From a virus, in IMG/VR virus record IMGVR_UViG_3300048586_000117, positions 1-32,918 of that record: a stretch of 32,918 nucleotides of DNA; one strand, written 5' to 3'. Under the pieces are notes generated by a model. That model did no database searches and was not told where the DNA came from. It saw nothing but the letters and a program-made list of their open reading frames with translations. Below are positions 6,783 through 15,437 of the stretch, one piece after another; within the stretch, counting starts at the first letter, position 1; the number at the start of each line of letters is the position of its first letter. A program made the translations under genes and the position numbers.

Positions 6783-7385
6783 TCAGGCCAGCGCAGACAC
6801 AGCGGCCGCGACGATGGCATCGACCGCCGCCGCATCGGGCGCCGTCTCGATCTGGTAGATGGCGCCCAGCCGGGCAGTCTCGATCTGCGCCGCGATGCCC
6901 CGCCACAGCGCCGACATGTTGGCCCACAGCTGCGCAAGCTCGTAGGCGGTCGGGGCGGTGATCCCTACCTCGGCAGCCAGCATCGGGAACCCGGCCAGCG
7001 TGGCGGGCGTCTCTGACAGATAGCGCACTGCCTCGGCCTCTTTGGCGAGGTAGATCATTTCCTGCCCCGGAATGACCGTGATGTATTGCGAGCGAGCGGT
7101 AGAGGCAGCTTTGTTGACCGACCTAGTCGCCTGCTCGCGGGCCGCTTCCAGGCTGCGTGTCTCGACCCAAGCGCCCGCCGCCGGGTCGAAAGCGTGCGAC
7201 GGGCTTGGGCGCGGCGGTTTGTCCACCACCTGCCCATTGCTCACGTATTGCGTTTTCGGGCTCGATGCCTCCAGAAGCAGGATGCCGCCCTCATATCCAG
7301 AAAGCTGATCTTCCAGCATGGATTGCGGACAGTCGCCGGAGCAAAGGATGTGCCCATCCGCATCGTGGATCGTATAAGCGACCAT
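6783..7385 (-). CDS. Tail fibre assembly-like protein (200 aa)
   Basis: The N-terminal half looks like the phage protein that commonly follows gpJ or fibre genes: beta-rich, with YVSNGQVVDKPPRP and then HAFDPAAGAWVE, a motif shared by many small tail-fibre accessory proteins. The C-terminal half is helical and Ala-rich (about 85-200), ending AIVAAAVSALA. It is encoded 7 bases downstream of the gpJ-like gene and before the lysis genes. It is probably a chaperone or accessory for the tip fibres. No catalytic motif is visible. Confidence 0.6.
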   Translation of the reverse strand: MVAYTIHDADGHILCSGDCPQSMLEDQLSGYEGGILLLEASSPKTQYVSNGQVVDKPPRPSPSHAFDPAAGAWVETRSLEAAREQATRSVNKAASTARSQYITVIPGQEMIYLAKEAEAVRYLSETPATLAGFPMLAAEVGITAPTAYELAQLWANMSALWRGIAAQIETARLGAIYQIETAPDAAAVDAIVAAAVSALA

Positions 7386-7392
7386 TTCCCTC

Positions 7393-10300
7393 TCACTTGT
7401 ATGTCAGGATGGCGATCATCGTCAGAGTCGTATCGCCGGAAGCTCGGGCCCCGGCCCCGGCTTCGGCGCGCAACGTATGCGGACCCGAGCCCCCAGCAAC
7501 TGTGCGCGTGTGGGTGATTGTCATGGATGAGGCCTCTGAGCCGTCGAAGCCGCCGTAGTTGGCGCTTTCAACAGTCGTGCCGTTCCACTTAACCCGCATC
7601 TGAGTGATTCCGGTGATCATCTGAAGGTCCGAGGCCGTCGCAAGCACCACCAGCCGCGCCGCATAGGTCGGGTTGATTGTGATGTTGATACCACCCGCGC
7701 TTGTCGTCGGGTTGCCAGTGTTCGACAGGATGACCGAGACGGCATCATCGTCGATCTTCAGCGTGTTCACCGCCAGGTTGGCGATCTTTGCCCTGATGAT
7801 AATGGCATCCTTGATCTGCGCCGACAGCGTGATCAGCTCGCCGGTCGCCAGCTTGCTGGCCACGATGGCATTGGCCGCGATCTTGTCGGTGGTGATCGCC
7901 CCCGCGTTGATGTGGTTTGCCGTGACGGTTCCGTCGACGATCAGCTCGCCCGCGTTTCGGCGCGCAACACGAGGCCGGGCGATAAACACGTTGCCCACGT
8001 TCGCATCGTCGGCGGTTCGCACATATCGTGCTATGCCGCGCACTGCACCAGGTGGGGCCGTCAGAGTCCCGCCGACCTCAACCCATTGCCCCGGCGTTGT
8101 GATCGTCACAAGCGGGCAATTTGCGGCGCTAATTTCGTTCCCGTCGCGATCACGCCACGACACGGAACACCGCATGAGCGCGGTGCCAGAGCCGAGCCAG
8201 CACTTCATGGAAATATAGTATTCTTGCCCTGCCTCCGCCGTGAAGCGATTGTGCTCACCAAATGTGTTGATCCCCGCCGCCTGACCGGCAAACGGGATTG
8301 GCGAGATGCGCACCGCATACCTGGCATTCTCGGCGCCGGCCATTGGAGTGAAATCGACGCCCTGCTCACCAAAGGTGCAGTAGGTGTCATAGCCACCGTA
8401 TTTGCCCCAGACTGCCCCTGCGCTGCTCGGCTCCCCCGTGTCCATTTCACTGTCGGGCACCAGGCTCTGGAAATCGGTGACTGCGATCTTCGACGCGATC
8501 ACGGCACCAGCGGCAAGTTGATCCGCGCTTACCGCACCGGCTTGAATCTTGCCCGCCGTGACCGCGTTCGCGGCGATTTTTCCTGACGTAATGGCGTTGG
8601 CTGCGATATTATCCGCCTCGACAGCATTCGCTTGCAGCTTCGGCGTGCTGATTGCACCGTCAGAAATCTGCGTGGCGACGATCTGCCCAGTCAGATCGAC
8701 AGCCGGAACGGCAGCCGTCCACCCGCTCACGTCAGATGGCGAACCGAGATGGCGATACATTTTCCCATCGGTCGTCAGAAAGGCCACACGCCCCACGAAG
8801 TTCCCTGTCGCAGGCAGTGTCGCGACAATCTCCACAGGTCGGACATCAGCCGCAAAATCTGCCGCCCCAAGCGAACCGGGTTCGATCCCGGCATAGACTT
8901 CCGTCACCCATTCACCAGCGGTCGCGTCCCAGCGATAGAGCTGGCCGGGCGGGATCAGCATGACGAGTTGGTTCGGTTTCGACCCCGAGGCAGGCAGCAC
9001 GGCGACTGGTGTCACACCGGCCTCGAGGGCGATTTCCTCGAACCGATCCATCAGATCGCCCTCAAGGTCTTCCTCCCCGATGCCAACAGCAGGTGTGGTC
9101 GCGTTGACCCAAGCCGTCCATTCTGTCGGTCCATCCTGCCGGAGCCGCGCGCGCGCCTGATAGGTGGTGTCTGGGATGATGCCCTCGGCATAGAGCAGCG
9201 CCCCGGCATCGACATCGACGATCGAGAAGCCCTGGATATCGGCCTGTCCCTGCACCCGGATCTGCACGCGGATAGCAGGACTGTCGATGTCCGCCGCAGT
9301 CCAGCCGAACCGCAGCGCCGGGCGACGTTCCGCGCCGCTGCCGTCTCGGATCGAGGTCGGCGTGACAGACCAACCCGGCACTGGCTGATAGACCTTCACA
9401 TCGGGCAGCACTGAGGGCACATAGGTCGGCAGCTCGAAATCGCTGGACCAGTCGTAGTCGGTCGGATCGACCTCACGGATTTCCCACTGCTGCACCAGCG
9501 CGGCGTTCTCGACCACCTGCGCCACGTCGAAGTGCTTGGTGATGTAGCCATTGCGCTCGCTCGTCCATGCCACCACGTCCAGCGGCTCGATCCCGGCTGC
9601 ATAGTGCCCCAAGATGATCGTGTGCCTGCGCCAGCGCCGGTTATCCTTGAGCCATGCCAGCATCAGGCGCTGCACCTGTTGACGGATAGGCACGGCGGGC
9701 AGGCTCACCGACACCGGCAGCACGCGGCCCTGATCCTCGGTCACCCATGTCGCATTCGTCCGCTCGGGCGCGTCGTGGCTCTCCCACAGGCTCGACGGCT
9801 CCGGATAGCTGGCATTGATCGTGTTGTATGTCTCGGCCAGACCGGGGAACGGGTTGAACTCATGGCCCGAGGTGACAAGCAGATCGTCATCGCTGAAGAA
9901 GTAGACCGGCAGGCCCGGCCCGTGGGCGCGGATCTTGTATGTGCCGCCGATTTCCACGATCGACCCGGCACAAGACTTCAGCAGCTCTTCGATGATCTCG
10001 GCAGGCTCGTCATCGGCGACCTTGATCTCGAAGCCGCAGCGATAGCGCGCTTGCGTACCGCCACCGGCCAGCGTGACCAGCTCGTCGCACTTGTTCGCAG
10101 CGGCTGCCCAGACCGACAGCGGCAAATCTTCCTCGTCACACTTGCCACCCCACACCCGCCCGTCGGGAAGCTCGATGCCGCGAAGGATATTGTAGATGAT
10201 GACGACCGGGTTTTCGGTCCATTCCCAAGTCGCCTTGTTGTTCCAGCGATGCGCGCCAGACCCGCCGATGGTGCTGTCCTTGCGCGGATCGTAGAGCCTG

Positions 10301-10971
10301 ATCCCCTGCACCTCGAACAGCGGTTCCGGCCAACCGCTGTGAACCTCTTTCTCGAAATAATGATACATGACCGCGTAGGCCATGTTGCGCCCGATCATGT
10401 CCGACTGCCACGGGCGCTCAACCCCGCTGCTGAATTTCAACATCAACCTTGGCGATGCAGCGGTTTGGCTGCCCGTGAAAATATCGGCGGCATATAGATC
10501 ACCAGCCGCGTCGAACTCGATCCCGTCCCAGCTTACGCCGGTATTCATCGGCTCCCATTGCCCATTAATGGCAATGCGCGAAATCCCGGTGATCGGCATG
10601 TCGCTGATCTGGATCACGTCGAACATGTCGCGGTTATTCGATCCGAACGTCATGCGCGGCGCGATCCGGGTGCCCGCCGTGGCATAGCGCCCGACGATGA
10701 AGGACTGACTGAGCGTGCCGCCCTCTTGCGTCGTGTCGGTCTGGATGCCGCTTGACCGTGGCTTACCCATCAGGGCCGTGGAGAGCGCAGACAGGGCGAT
10801 AGAGACGCCGATCTTGAGGAGGCCAGCAGCCCATGCCGTCGACGCAATCGCGCTCGCAAGACCGACAGCCTTCACAGCGGCAAAGAAGCCTGTGATCGGG
10901 CCAGCGTGCGCCGGTTCCGCAAGCAGCAAAACCGCCCAGAAGGCGGCGAAGATCACAGAAATGATGTGCAT
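7393..10971 (-). CDS. Tail tip / host specificity protein, gpJ-like (1192 aa)
   Basis: The largest gene of the window, at the end of the tail-tip module and immediately after the NlpC-like protein, as in lambda-type tails. Residues 1-24 form an unusual signal-peptide-like stretch ending AEPAHAG, followed by a second hydrophobic Ala-rich region (30-70). Residues about 95-520 form the hub region, including DMFDVIQISDMPI and the EIIEELLKSCAG segment. A fibronectin-III-like stretch lies at about 535-640. A run of about ten-residue repeats of the type A-I/V-x-x-x-K-I-A-A-N follows (about 771-830), then a carbohydrate-binding-like domain, then a second repeat block (about 1022-1041) and a beta-rich C-terminus. 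It should form the receptor-contacting tip and determine host range. Confidence 0.85.
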   Translation of the reverse strand: MHIISVIFAAFWAVLLLAEPAHAGPITGFFAAVKAVGLASAIASTAWAAGLLKIGVSIALSALSTALMGKPRSSGIQTDTTQEGGTLSQSFIVGRYATAGTRIAPRMTFGSNNRDMFDVIQISDMPITGISRIAINGQWEPMNTGVSWDGIEFDAAGDLYAADIFTGSQTAASPRLMLKFSSGVERPWQSDMIGRNMAYAVMYHYFEKEVHSGWPEPLFEVQGIRLYDPRKDSTIGGSGAHRWNNKATWEWTENPVVIIYNILRGIELPDGRVWGGKCDEEDLPLSVWAAAANKCDELVTLAGGGTQARYRCGFEIKVADDEPAEIIEELLKSCAGSIVEIGGTYKIRAHGPGLPVYFFSDDDLLVTSGHEFNPFPGLAETYNTINASYPEPSSLWESHDAPERTNATWVTEDQGRVLPVSVSLPAVPIRQQVQRLMLAWLKDNRRWRRHTIILGHYAAGIEPLDVVAWTSERNGYITKHFDVAQVVENAALVQQWEIREVDPTDYDWSSDFELPTYVPSVLPDVKVYQPVPGWSVTPTSIRDGSGAERRPALRFGWTAADIDSPAIRVQIRVQGQADIQGFSIVDVDAGALLYAEGIIPDTTYQARARLRQDGPTEWTAWVNATTPAVGIGEEDLEGDLMDRFEEIALEAGVTPVAVLPASGSKPNQLVMLIPPGQLYRWDATAGEWVTEVYAGIEPGSLGAADFAADVRPVEIVATLPATGNFVGRVAFLTTDGKMYRHLGSPSDVSGWTAAVPAVDLTGQIVATQISDGAISTPKLQANAVEADNIAANAITSGKIAANAVTAGKIQAGAVSADQLAAGAVIASKIAVTDFQSLVPDSEMDTGEPSSAGAVWGKYGGYDTYCTFGEQGVDFTPMAGAENARYAVRISPIPFAGQAAGINTFGEHNRFTAEAGQEYYISMKCWLGSGTALMRCSVSWRDRDGNEISAANCPLVTITTPGQWVEVGGTLTAPPGAVRGIARYVRTADDANVGNVFIARPRVARRNAGELIVDGTVTANHINAGAITTDKIAANAIVASKLATGELITLSAQIKDAIIIRAKIANLAVNTLKIDDDAVSVILSNTGNPTTSAGGINITINPTYAARLVVLATASDLQMITGITQMRVKWNGTTVESANYGGFDGSEASSMTITHTRTVAGGSGPHTLRAEAGAGARASGDTTLTMIAILTYK

Positions 10972-10972
10972 A

Positions 10973-11389
10973 TCAGACCCGGAAAGCCCGCGTTGCAGCG
11001 GTGAGCGGCACTAGGACAAGGCCCGTGCGCGACATGACGTAGATCGAATGGCCCTGGACGATGCCAAGCGCCTCGACGTCATCCACCCCGTCAGACGGGA
11101 CAACGGCGATGTCACCCTCTTGCGCCATGATCGGTGGCACCTCGGGGTAAAGCGAGGCAGCCAGTGCGACATGATCGGCATGGCCCTTGTCTTGCAGCGC
11201 CTTCAATCCTTTGGCGAGGCTGCGGTATTTGCCCCGCCAGCCTTTGGCATGGTCAACGCCGGTCATTGCCAGCACAGCGCCCGCCGTGAATATCGCGCAG
11301 TCCAGCTTGCCAGCCTCGAACGGCAGCCGGTGGATGCTCGACAGATAGGCGGTCAGGCGGTGCTGCCAGTCTTTCGTCTTGGTCGTCAT
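10973..11389 (-). CDS. Tail tip cysteine peptidase-like protein (DUF6950 / gpK-like)
   Basis: The start is ATG 11389, overlapping the previous stop (ATGA) with AAGG 8 bases upstream; an in-frame GTG three codons earlier is rejected. The 138-aa product carries the NlpC/P60-related pattern of phage tail assembly proteins. Cys31 lies in AGKLDCAIF, and His114 in VQGHSIYVM after a GDIAVVP strand. Such proteins sit between gpL-like and gpJ-like genes and are thought to cut peptidoglycan peptides at the tail tip during DNA entry or to help tip assembly. The similarity to the gene-transfer-agent tail peptidase is evident from order as well. Confidence 0.78.
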   Translation of the reverse strand: MTTKTKDWQHRLTAYLSSIHRLPFEAGKLDCAIFTAGAVLAMTGVDHAKGWRGKYRSLAKGLKALQDKGHADHVALAASLYPEVPPIMAQEGDIAVVPSDGVDDVEALGIVQGHSIYVMSRTGLVLVPLTAATRAFRV

Positions 11390-11979
11390 GTGCCCCACCT
11401 TACTTTGACCGTGCCGCCGATGTCGGCGTAGCGCATGATCCGGTCACCCGACCGGCGCTGATACGCCTCGTCCGATTTCTTGGCCGGGATAACCCGCGTC
11501 AGACCCCGGCTGTTGCTGGCCAGCGTGATCGAGGCGGTTGCATCGCCGCCTTCCTCGGGCGTCGGGATGCTGACGCCGTCAATCCAGCCCTTGAAAATCC
11601 GCACCGGGCTGCCGAGTAGCGTGCCCTCTGCCGGGGCGAAGAAAGCGCGATGGATCTCCACCGGTGCCAACTTTGGCTCATAGCCGCGCAGGGCAATCTC
11701 CACCTCGGGCGCAATGCCGGACACGCTCACCTCTGGCTGCCAGACCTCAAGCCCGGCCCGCGCTGTCAGGTCAGGGATGCCAAGCAAGGCCCCTACCCCG
11801 AAGTATTCGCGCACCACGCTGTCAATCGTGAACTCGGCATGGTCGTCACCGTCCCACAGGCCGATGGTTTCGGTTGCGCCCGTGTCGCGGTTCTTGGCAC
11901 GGATCCACAGCAGGTGCCGCACAAGCAGGCCGTGGCGGGCGCTCAGGTTGCCCGCGATGATGCTCTCATAGGTCCGCAT
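11386..11979 (-). CDS. Tail tip/baseplate hub protein (DUF2163-like, gpL position)
   Basis: A 197-aa beta-rich protein. Features include LVRHLLWIRAKNRDTGATETIGLWDGDD and a SGIAPEVEIALRG strand typical of DUF2163/gpL-like tail proteins, then PVRIFKGWIDGV and ASNSRGLTRV. The lambda gpL group binds an iron-sulfur cluster through C-terminal cysteines; no cysteines are visible here, so that feature is absent. It overlaps the peptidase gene by 4 bases (ATGA). It probably connects tail tube, hub and the gpJ-like tip. Confidence 0.65.
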   Translation of the reverse strand: MRTYESIIAGNLSARHGLLVRHLLWIRAKNRDTGATETIGLWDGDDHAEFTIDSVVREYFGVGALLGIPDLTARAGLEVWQPEVSVSGIAPEVEIALRGYEPKLAPVEIHRAFFAPAEGTLLGSPVRIFKGWIDGVSIPTPEEGGDATASITLASNSRGLTRVIPAKKSDEAYQRRSGDRIMRYADIGGTVKVRWGT

Positions 11980-11980
11980 A

Positions 11981-12634
11981 TCAGCCCCTCAGCGTCTGTT
12001 GCAGCGTCAGGCTGATGCCGTCCGTCACAGCCACGCCTGCGGCCCCGGTGCTGCTCTCCACGAGGACAGCCTTCATCCACGGCTTGTTGAGGCGCACAGT
12101 GGCACCCAAGGCATAGCCGGGGCGAATGGTCGGGATAACCTCGAAAAGCGGCGTGAGGCCCGCGCCAGAGGCCACAGCGCCCGACACAACCTGATGGAAC
12201 GCATAGCGCGTCGGGTCGGTGCCGTATGTGAAGCTCAGATAATCACCCGGCGTGAGCGTGTAGCCAGCGGGCAGGCCGGTGATCCGGATTTCCCGCTGGT
12301 TCGCGTCAACCGTGTGCAGCGTCACCGTGGACGATGCAATGATGCTGCCGGTCGGGTCGTAGGCCGGGGCGAAGCAAGGTTTCGGGCGGATCAGCAAAGA
12401 CGCCGAAGGTTGCCGCAGCAGATGCAGCTTGGATCTGATTTGCTCAGCGTCACGGTGCCTTGCAGGCGACAGATCAAGCTGCACACGCCACAGACGCGCG
12501 CCCAACTCTGCCCGCATGACATCGCCGCCAGCGGATCGCGTGATAAGCTGGCTCGTCGGCAAGTCAAAAGACACGCGCCGAACCCGCAGATCCTCGAAGA
12601 AGGCTGCGTTTGAGACGGGATAGACCTGTGCCAT
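11981..12634 (-). CDS. Distal tail protein, unassigned (217 aa)
   Basis: The gene lies directly after the tape measure and a small coiled-coil gene, the place of distal tail or gpM-like proteins in lambda-type tails and of gp12 in gene transfer agents. The translation is beta-rich (RVSFDLPTSQLITRSAGGDV near the N-terminus; GYTLTPGDYLSFTYG in the middle) with no enzyme motifs. The start ATG overlaps the previous stop in the arrangement TAATG. A role in closing the tail tube at the tip is likely from position only. Confidence 0.6.
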   Translation of the reverse strand: MAQVYPVSNAAFFEDLRVRRVSFDLPTSQLITRSAGGDVMRAELGARLWRVQLDLSPARHRDAEQIRSKLHLLRQPSASLLIRPKPCFAPAYDPTGSIIASSTVTLHTVDANQREIRITGLPAGYTLTPGDYLSFTYGTDPTRYAFHQVVSGAVASGAGLTPLFEVIPTIRPGYALGATVRLNKPWMKAVLVESSTGAAGVAVTDGISLTLQQTLRG

Positions 12635-12830
12635 TAGCTGCGGTTCCTCGGGTCGCGCGAAATGCGGTTGAAGTGCTCAAACGAGAAATATTCGCCGGGC
12701 TTGATCGTGATCGTGGGCAAGCCAGCGGGCCTTTCCTCAAGCGCCGTCAGCCGCTCCTCTAGAGCCTTCACGCGCTCTTCCAGTGCCTTGATGCGGTCAT
12801 CCATTAGCTGCGCCTCCGTGGGTCGCCCGT
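12631..12830 (-). repeat. Duplicated gene junction flanking a 56-aa gene
   Basis: The 30-bp segment at 12631-12660 recurs in direct orientation at 12801-12830 with 24 of 30 bases identical, including a perfect 12-bp start (CCATTAGCTGCG). Each copy contains the end of one gene, a TAATGG stop/start overlap and the beginning of the next. As a result, the tape measure and the 56-aa protein end alike (GDPRRRS and RDPRNRS). The small gene is thus framed by copies of the same junction. Confidence 0.6.
12634..12804 (-). CDS. Small coiled-coil protein (56 aa) between tape measure and distal tail genes
   Basis: ATG at 12804 overlaps the tape measure stop (TAATG), and the TAA stop overlaps the next ATG in the same way, so coupling is strong. 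The first 28 residues are heptad-like with repeats of ALEER (MDDRIKALEERVKALEER), a short dimeric coiled coil. A PTITIKPGEYFSFEHFN segment and an RDPRNRS tail follow. No enzyme motif is present. It could help tape measure folding or tip assembly. Its C-terminus echoes that of the tape measure. Confidence 0.75.
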   Translation of the reverse strand: MDDRIKALEERVKALEERLTALEERPAGLPTITIKPGEYFSFEHFNRISRDPRNRS

Positions 12831-14870
12831 GTATTTCCTTATGGAATCTGGTTGTTGGCGTTGCGCTTTCGCCAGACCATGCTGGGTGATGTTTGCTGCA
12901 CGCTGGTCAACGCGCGCATCGAAGTATTCGCTGGCCGAGACGTAGACCTGCACAACCTGCGCTCCGCCCCCGGTGCGCTGGCCTTTCGTGTGGTCGATCA
13001 CGGTTTCGCGGGGGTGCAGCATGGCAAGGAAGCCGCCTTTCCCGTCGAGGCCACCGGTGCGTGAGCCCGCACCCGTGTAGCCACCACCGTCCATCGACAT
13101 CAGACCGCCAATCCAGCTTGTCACAGCACTACCGCCCGGCATTGAGTTCAGGATGCCCAAGGCCCCCTTCATCATCTGCACCTTGGCGATTTCCATCAGC
13201 AGGCTGGCAATGGCTTTCTTCGCGGCATCAGACCCCTCAAGGATCGACCCGAAAACCTCGCCCAAGGCATCCTTGCCGCGCTCACTGGCATCGGCAATGG
13301 CGTCCATCTTCTGCTTGGCGTTCTCAGCCTCAAGCGCGGCCTGCGCATAGGCGCGGGCCTGTTCCTCGATCTGTGCCGAAAGTTCGGGGGTGACTTCCTT
13401 GCCCTGCTCTTGCGCAGCGGTCAAAAGGGCGGCTTTCTGCTTGGCGTATTCGGCGGCATCGCCATAGACATTCTGGGCATTGGCCGCGTCCAGATAAGCA
13501 GCCGTCTCGACTTTCAGGGCGTCGATCCGCTGCTGCACATTCTCGACAGCCGCCGCGTATTTGTCGCGACTTGAACCTCCGCCACCTCCACCGCCCCGCT
13601 TTGGAGTATCCCACCCCCAATCCGCATCCATCTGGTCTGGGCGTGCTTTTGGCCGCGACGAAGAAGAAGGACCGGCGCCACCTTCCCCGGCATAGGGGTT
13701 TCCGAACCGGTTAAGGTCGGGCTTGAAGAAACCCTTTTCCGATACGTCAACCGGCCCCTGAGCCGACCCGATAGCCGCAGCCTGCTCCGCTGCCATCGCA
13801 AGTCGCTGTGCCAGCGTCAGGGCGTTCGCAGCCGCTGCCGCGATGCCAGAAGCCATATCAGTCCCGGCGATGCGAGAAGCCTCATCCGCCGCAGCGCCTG
13901 TATTCGTCGCCAGATCCTCTGAAGCGTCTGCGCTGGTCTCGATCATCGCCGCGTTCTTATTGACCTCAAGGCCCATATTGATGAGCGCCTCAAGCCCGGC
14001 GCGGCGTTCAGCCGTCAAATCCCCCTCCGACGAAAGCGCGCTTTGCGCCAGCCGGATCACTTCATTCATGGCGTCAACTTGCTCCCGGACGCCCTCGGCC
14101 ATATCGAACCGGTCCAATGCCGTCGCGAGCGCCTCAGCCTCTTGGCGGGTTAGACCGAACTTCTGCCGGATTTCCTCGATCTGCACAGCAATGCCGCTTT
14201 CGGCGGTGTATCGCGTGATCGGATCGGCCAAACCGACCTCAAGGCGCTTGATCTCAGACAGATAGCTCTTCACGCCTTCGAATTGCGTGTAGATCGCATT
14301 CATGGTGGTTTCGATGGCGCCAGCCAACCGAATGCGGGCCAGTTCGACCAGCGCTTTCTGCATTTCCCGCGCTTGCTCGGTATTGTTCCCGAACATGTCA
14401 TACATTTCAGACATGGGCGTCAGCATTTCCTGAACCGCCGTCTGATAATCCTTCGACGTCCCCTCAAGCTCTTTCAGGATATCATCCAGAGACTTGGCTT
14501 CCTCGCCTGCGCCAATCAGCATGGACACAAGCGGGATACCAGCCGCAGCGGCCACACCCACAATCGCGCCCAAGGCGCCAAACCCGCCCAGAAGCTGTGG
14601 AAGCTGCTGGCCGAGGGCGCGGGCAGCACCTTGGCCAGATGCAATCTGCACAAAGATATCCTGCACCTGGTAGGACACATTCTGCAGGTTCGCCGTGGCG
14701 CTACGTGACAGGCCACCGAACGACTTGCCGATATCCGCGTTGGCTTTCACGAAACTCTGCTGCGCGCGCTGCGAGGCCCGAATGGCAGCCGCCTCGATCC
14801 GTGCAAGCTGCTGCGCAAACTTCTGCTCGGTCAGGCCGATTGGCAGCTCAAGGCCATCAGTCTCTGCCAT
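12804..14870 (-). CDS. Tail tape measure protein (688 aa)
   Basis: The N-terminal region is helical (QQLARIEAAAIRASQRAQQ), followed by SYQVQDIFVQIASGQGAARA and a Gly/Ala-rich hydrophobic stretch (about 93-125: LLGGFGALGAIVGVAAAAG). This is the usual start of lambda/TP901-type tape measure proteins. Long helices follow, with a Gly/Ser-rich break near residues 423-433. The C-terminus has the DGKGGFLAMLHPRETVID element found at the end of many Rhodobacterales tape measures. If 1.5 Å per residue applies, the tail would be about 100 nm. It directly follows the chaperone frameshift gene and overlaps it by 14 bases, the standard order. Confidence 0.9.
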   Translation of the reverse strand: MAETDGLELPIGLTEQKFAQQLARIEAAAIRASQRAQQSFVKANADIGKSFGGLSRSATANLQNVSYQVQDIFVQIASGQGAARALGQQLPQLLGGFGALGAIVGVAAAAGIPLVSMLIGAGEEAKSLDDILKELEGTSKDYQTAVQEMLTPMSEMYDMFGNNTEQAREMQKALVELARIRLAGAIETTMNAIYTQFEGVKSYLSEIKRLEVGLADPITRYTAESGIAVQIEEIRQKFGLTRQEAEALATALDRFDMAEGVREQVDAMNEVIRLAQSALSSEGDLTAERRAGLEALINMGLEVNKNAAMIETSADASEDLATNTGAAADEASRIAGTDMASGIAAAAANALTLAQRLAMAAEQAAAIGSAQGPVDVSEKGFFKPDLNRFGNPYAGEGGAGPSSSSRPKARPDQMDADWGWDTPKRGGGGGGGSSRDKYAAAVENVQQRIDALKVETAAYLDAANAQNVYGDAAEYAKQKAALLTAAQEQGKEVTPELSAQIEEQARAYAQAALEAENAKQKMDAIADASERGKDALGEVFGSILEGSDAAKKAIASLLMEIAKVQMMKGALGILNSMPGGSAVTSWIGGLMSMDGGGYTGAGSRTGGLDGKGGFLAMLHPRETVIDHTKGQRTGGGAQVVQVYVSASEYFDARVDQRAANITQHGLAKAQRQQPDSIRKYTGDPRRRS

Positions 14871-15101
14871 TCCACCTGTCTCCTATTTCGCACAAGGCTT
14901 CATAATCGGCGTCGGAAATCGGCCCGCCGTTGTAGTGGTGCCCGCTGCCCTGCGCCCGGTTCCAGCCATCGAGGCAAGCCTCGAGCTCCCAGAGGGACAT
15001 GCGCTTAATCTCGGACGGCGCTATTCCGATGGCTGCGCCGTTTCCGTAGAGGCGGGAGAATTTGATGCGGGCGGCCCCGCCGCCGCCACCGCCTCCCCCA
15101 C
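14857..15101 (-). CDS. Frameshift extension of the tail assembly chaperone (gpGT-like)
   Basis: This frame is -1 to the upstream chaperone gene. It contains a compact domain (ARIKFSRLYGNGAAIGIAPSE, then MSLWELEACLDGWNRAQG) like the small TAC domains encoded next to tape measures in gene transfer agents and phages. The domain begins upstream of the only ATG in this frame (15000). Between the glycine codons and that ATG there is no ATG, GTG or TTG, so the N-terminal half of the domain could only be made by ribosomes slipping from the chaperone frame. The coordinates given start at the likely slip region; a 47-aa product from ATG 15000 is the alternative reading. Confidence 0.65.
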
Positions 15102-15437
15102 CGGGTCGTGTTCCTTCCCGGCGAAAGCCGCACTGATGATCGTAAACGCCAGCAGGTTCAGCTCGCCAATGTCGCCTTCCTCGAAGGCTTGGCGGGCTTT
15201 CCGATCGGCAGTGAAGCGATCCATGCCAGCTCCGATAAGACCCAGCCTCAGGCAATTGATGACTTCGCGGACCTTTACAGGGGCGAATGCCAGACTGCCG
15301 CGCTGCGCGCCCTGCGACAGCCGATAGCGAAGGTCGAGAACACCCGCCTCGGTCAGATCGTCGAGCGCTTCCAGTTCGCCGATGCGGAGGAGGAATTCAT
15401 CCTCCCCGCTCGGCCAGTTTGCCCGGATCGGCTCCAT
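15021..15437 (-). CDS. Tail assembly chaperone (GTA-gp10-like, Phage_TAC_11)
   Basis: The 138-aa product resembles gene-transfer-agent gp10 and phage TAC_11 proteins. Its helical core contains FLLRIGELEALDDLTEAGV, VREVINCLRLGLIGAG and ARQAFEEGDIGELNLLAFTI. These proteins coat the tape measure during tail assembly, like lambda gpG. The last about 30 residues (Ala/Pro/Ser-rich) are low complexity and coincide with the region where the -1 frame encodes the second domain. The start ATG overlaps the stop of the tail tube gene (TAATG). Confidence 0.82.
   Translation of the reverse strand: MEPIRANWPSGEDEFLLRIGELEALDDLTEAGVLDLRYRLSQGAQRGSLAFAPVKVREVINCLRLGLIGAGMDRFTADRKARQAFEEGDIGELNLLAFTIISAAFAGKEHDPVGEAVAAAGPPASNSPASTETAQPSE
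15073..15101 (-). promoter_or_regulatory. Probable programmed -1 frameshift site
   Basis: In the chaperone frame the minus strand reads GTG-GGG-GAG at 15101-15093, a run of five G. A GC-rich segment follows immediately and can fold with GGCGG pairing to CCGCC. The -1 frame reads through as a polyglycine linker into the second chaperone domain. It is not a perfect X-XXY-YYZ heptamer; the GGG codon alone re-pairs perfectly after a one-base slip. Confidence 0.5.

Noticed and set aside
15102-15255. Upstream start for the second chaperone domain
   Set aside because: The stretch before the glycine run is the shadow of the first chaperone gene and has no ribosome binding site; frameshifting explains the domain better.
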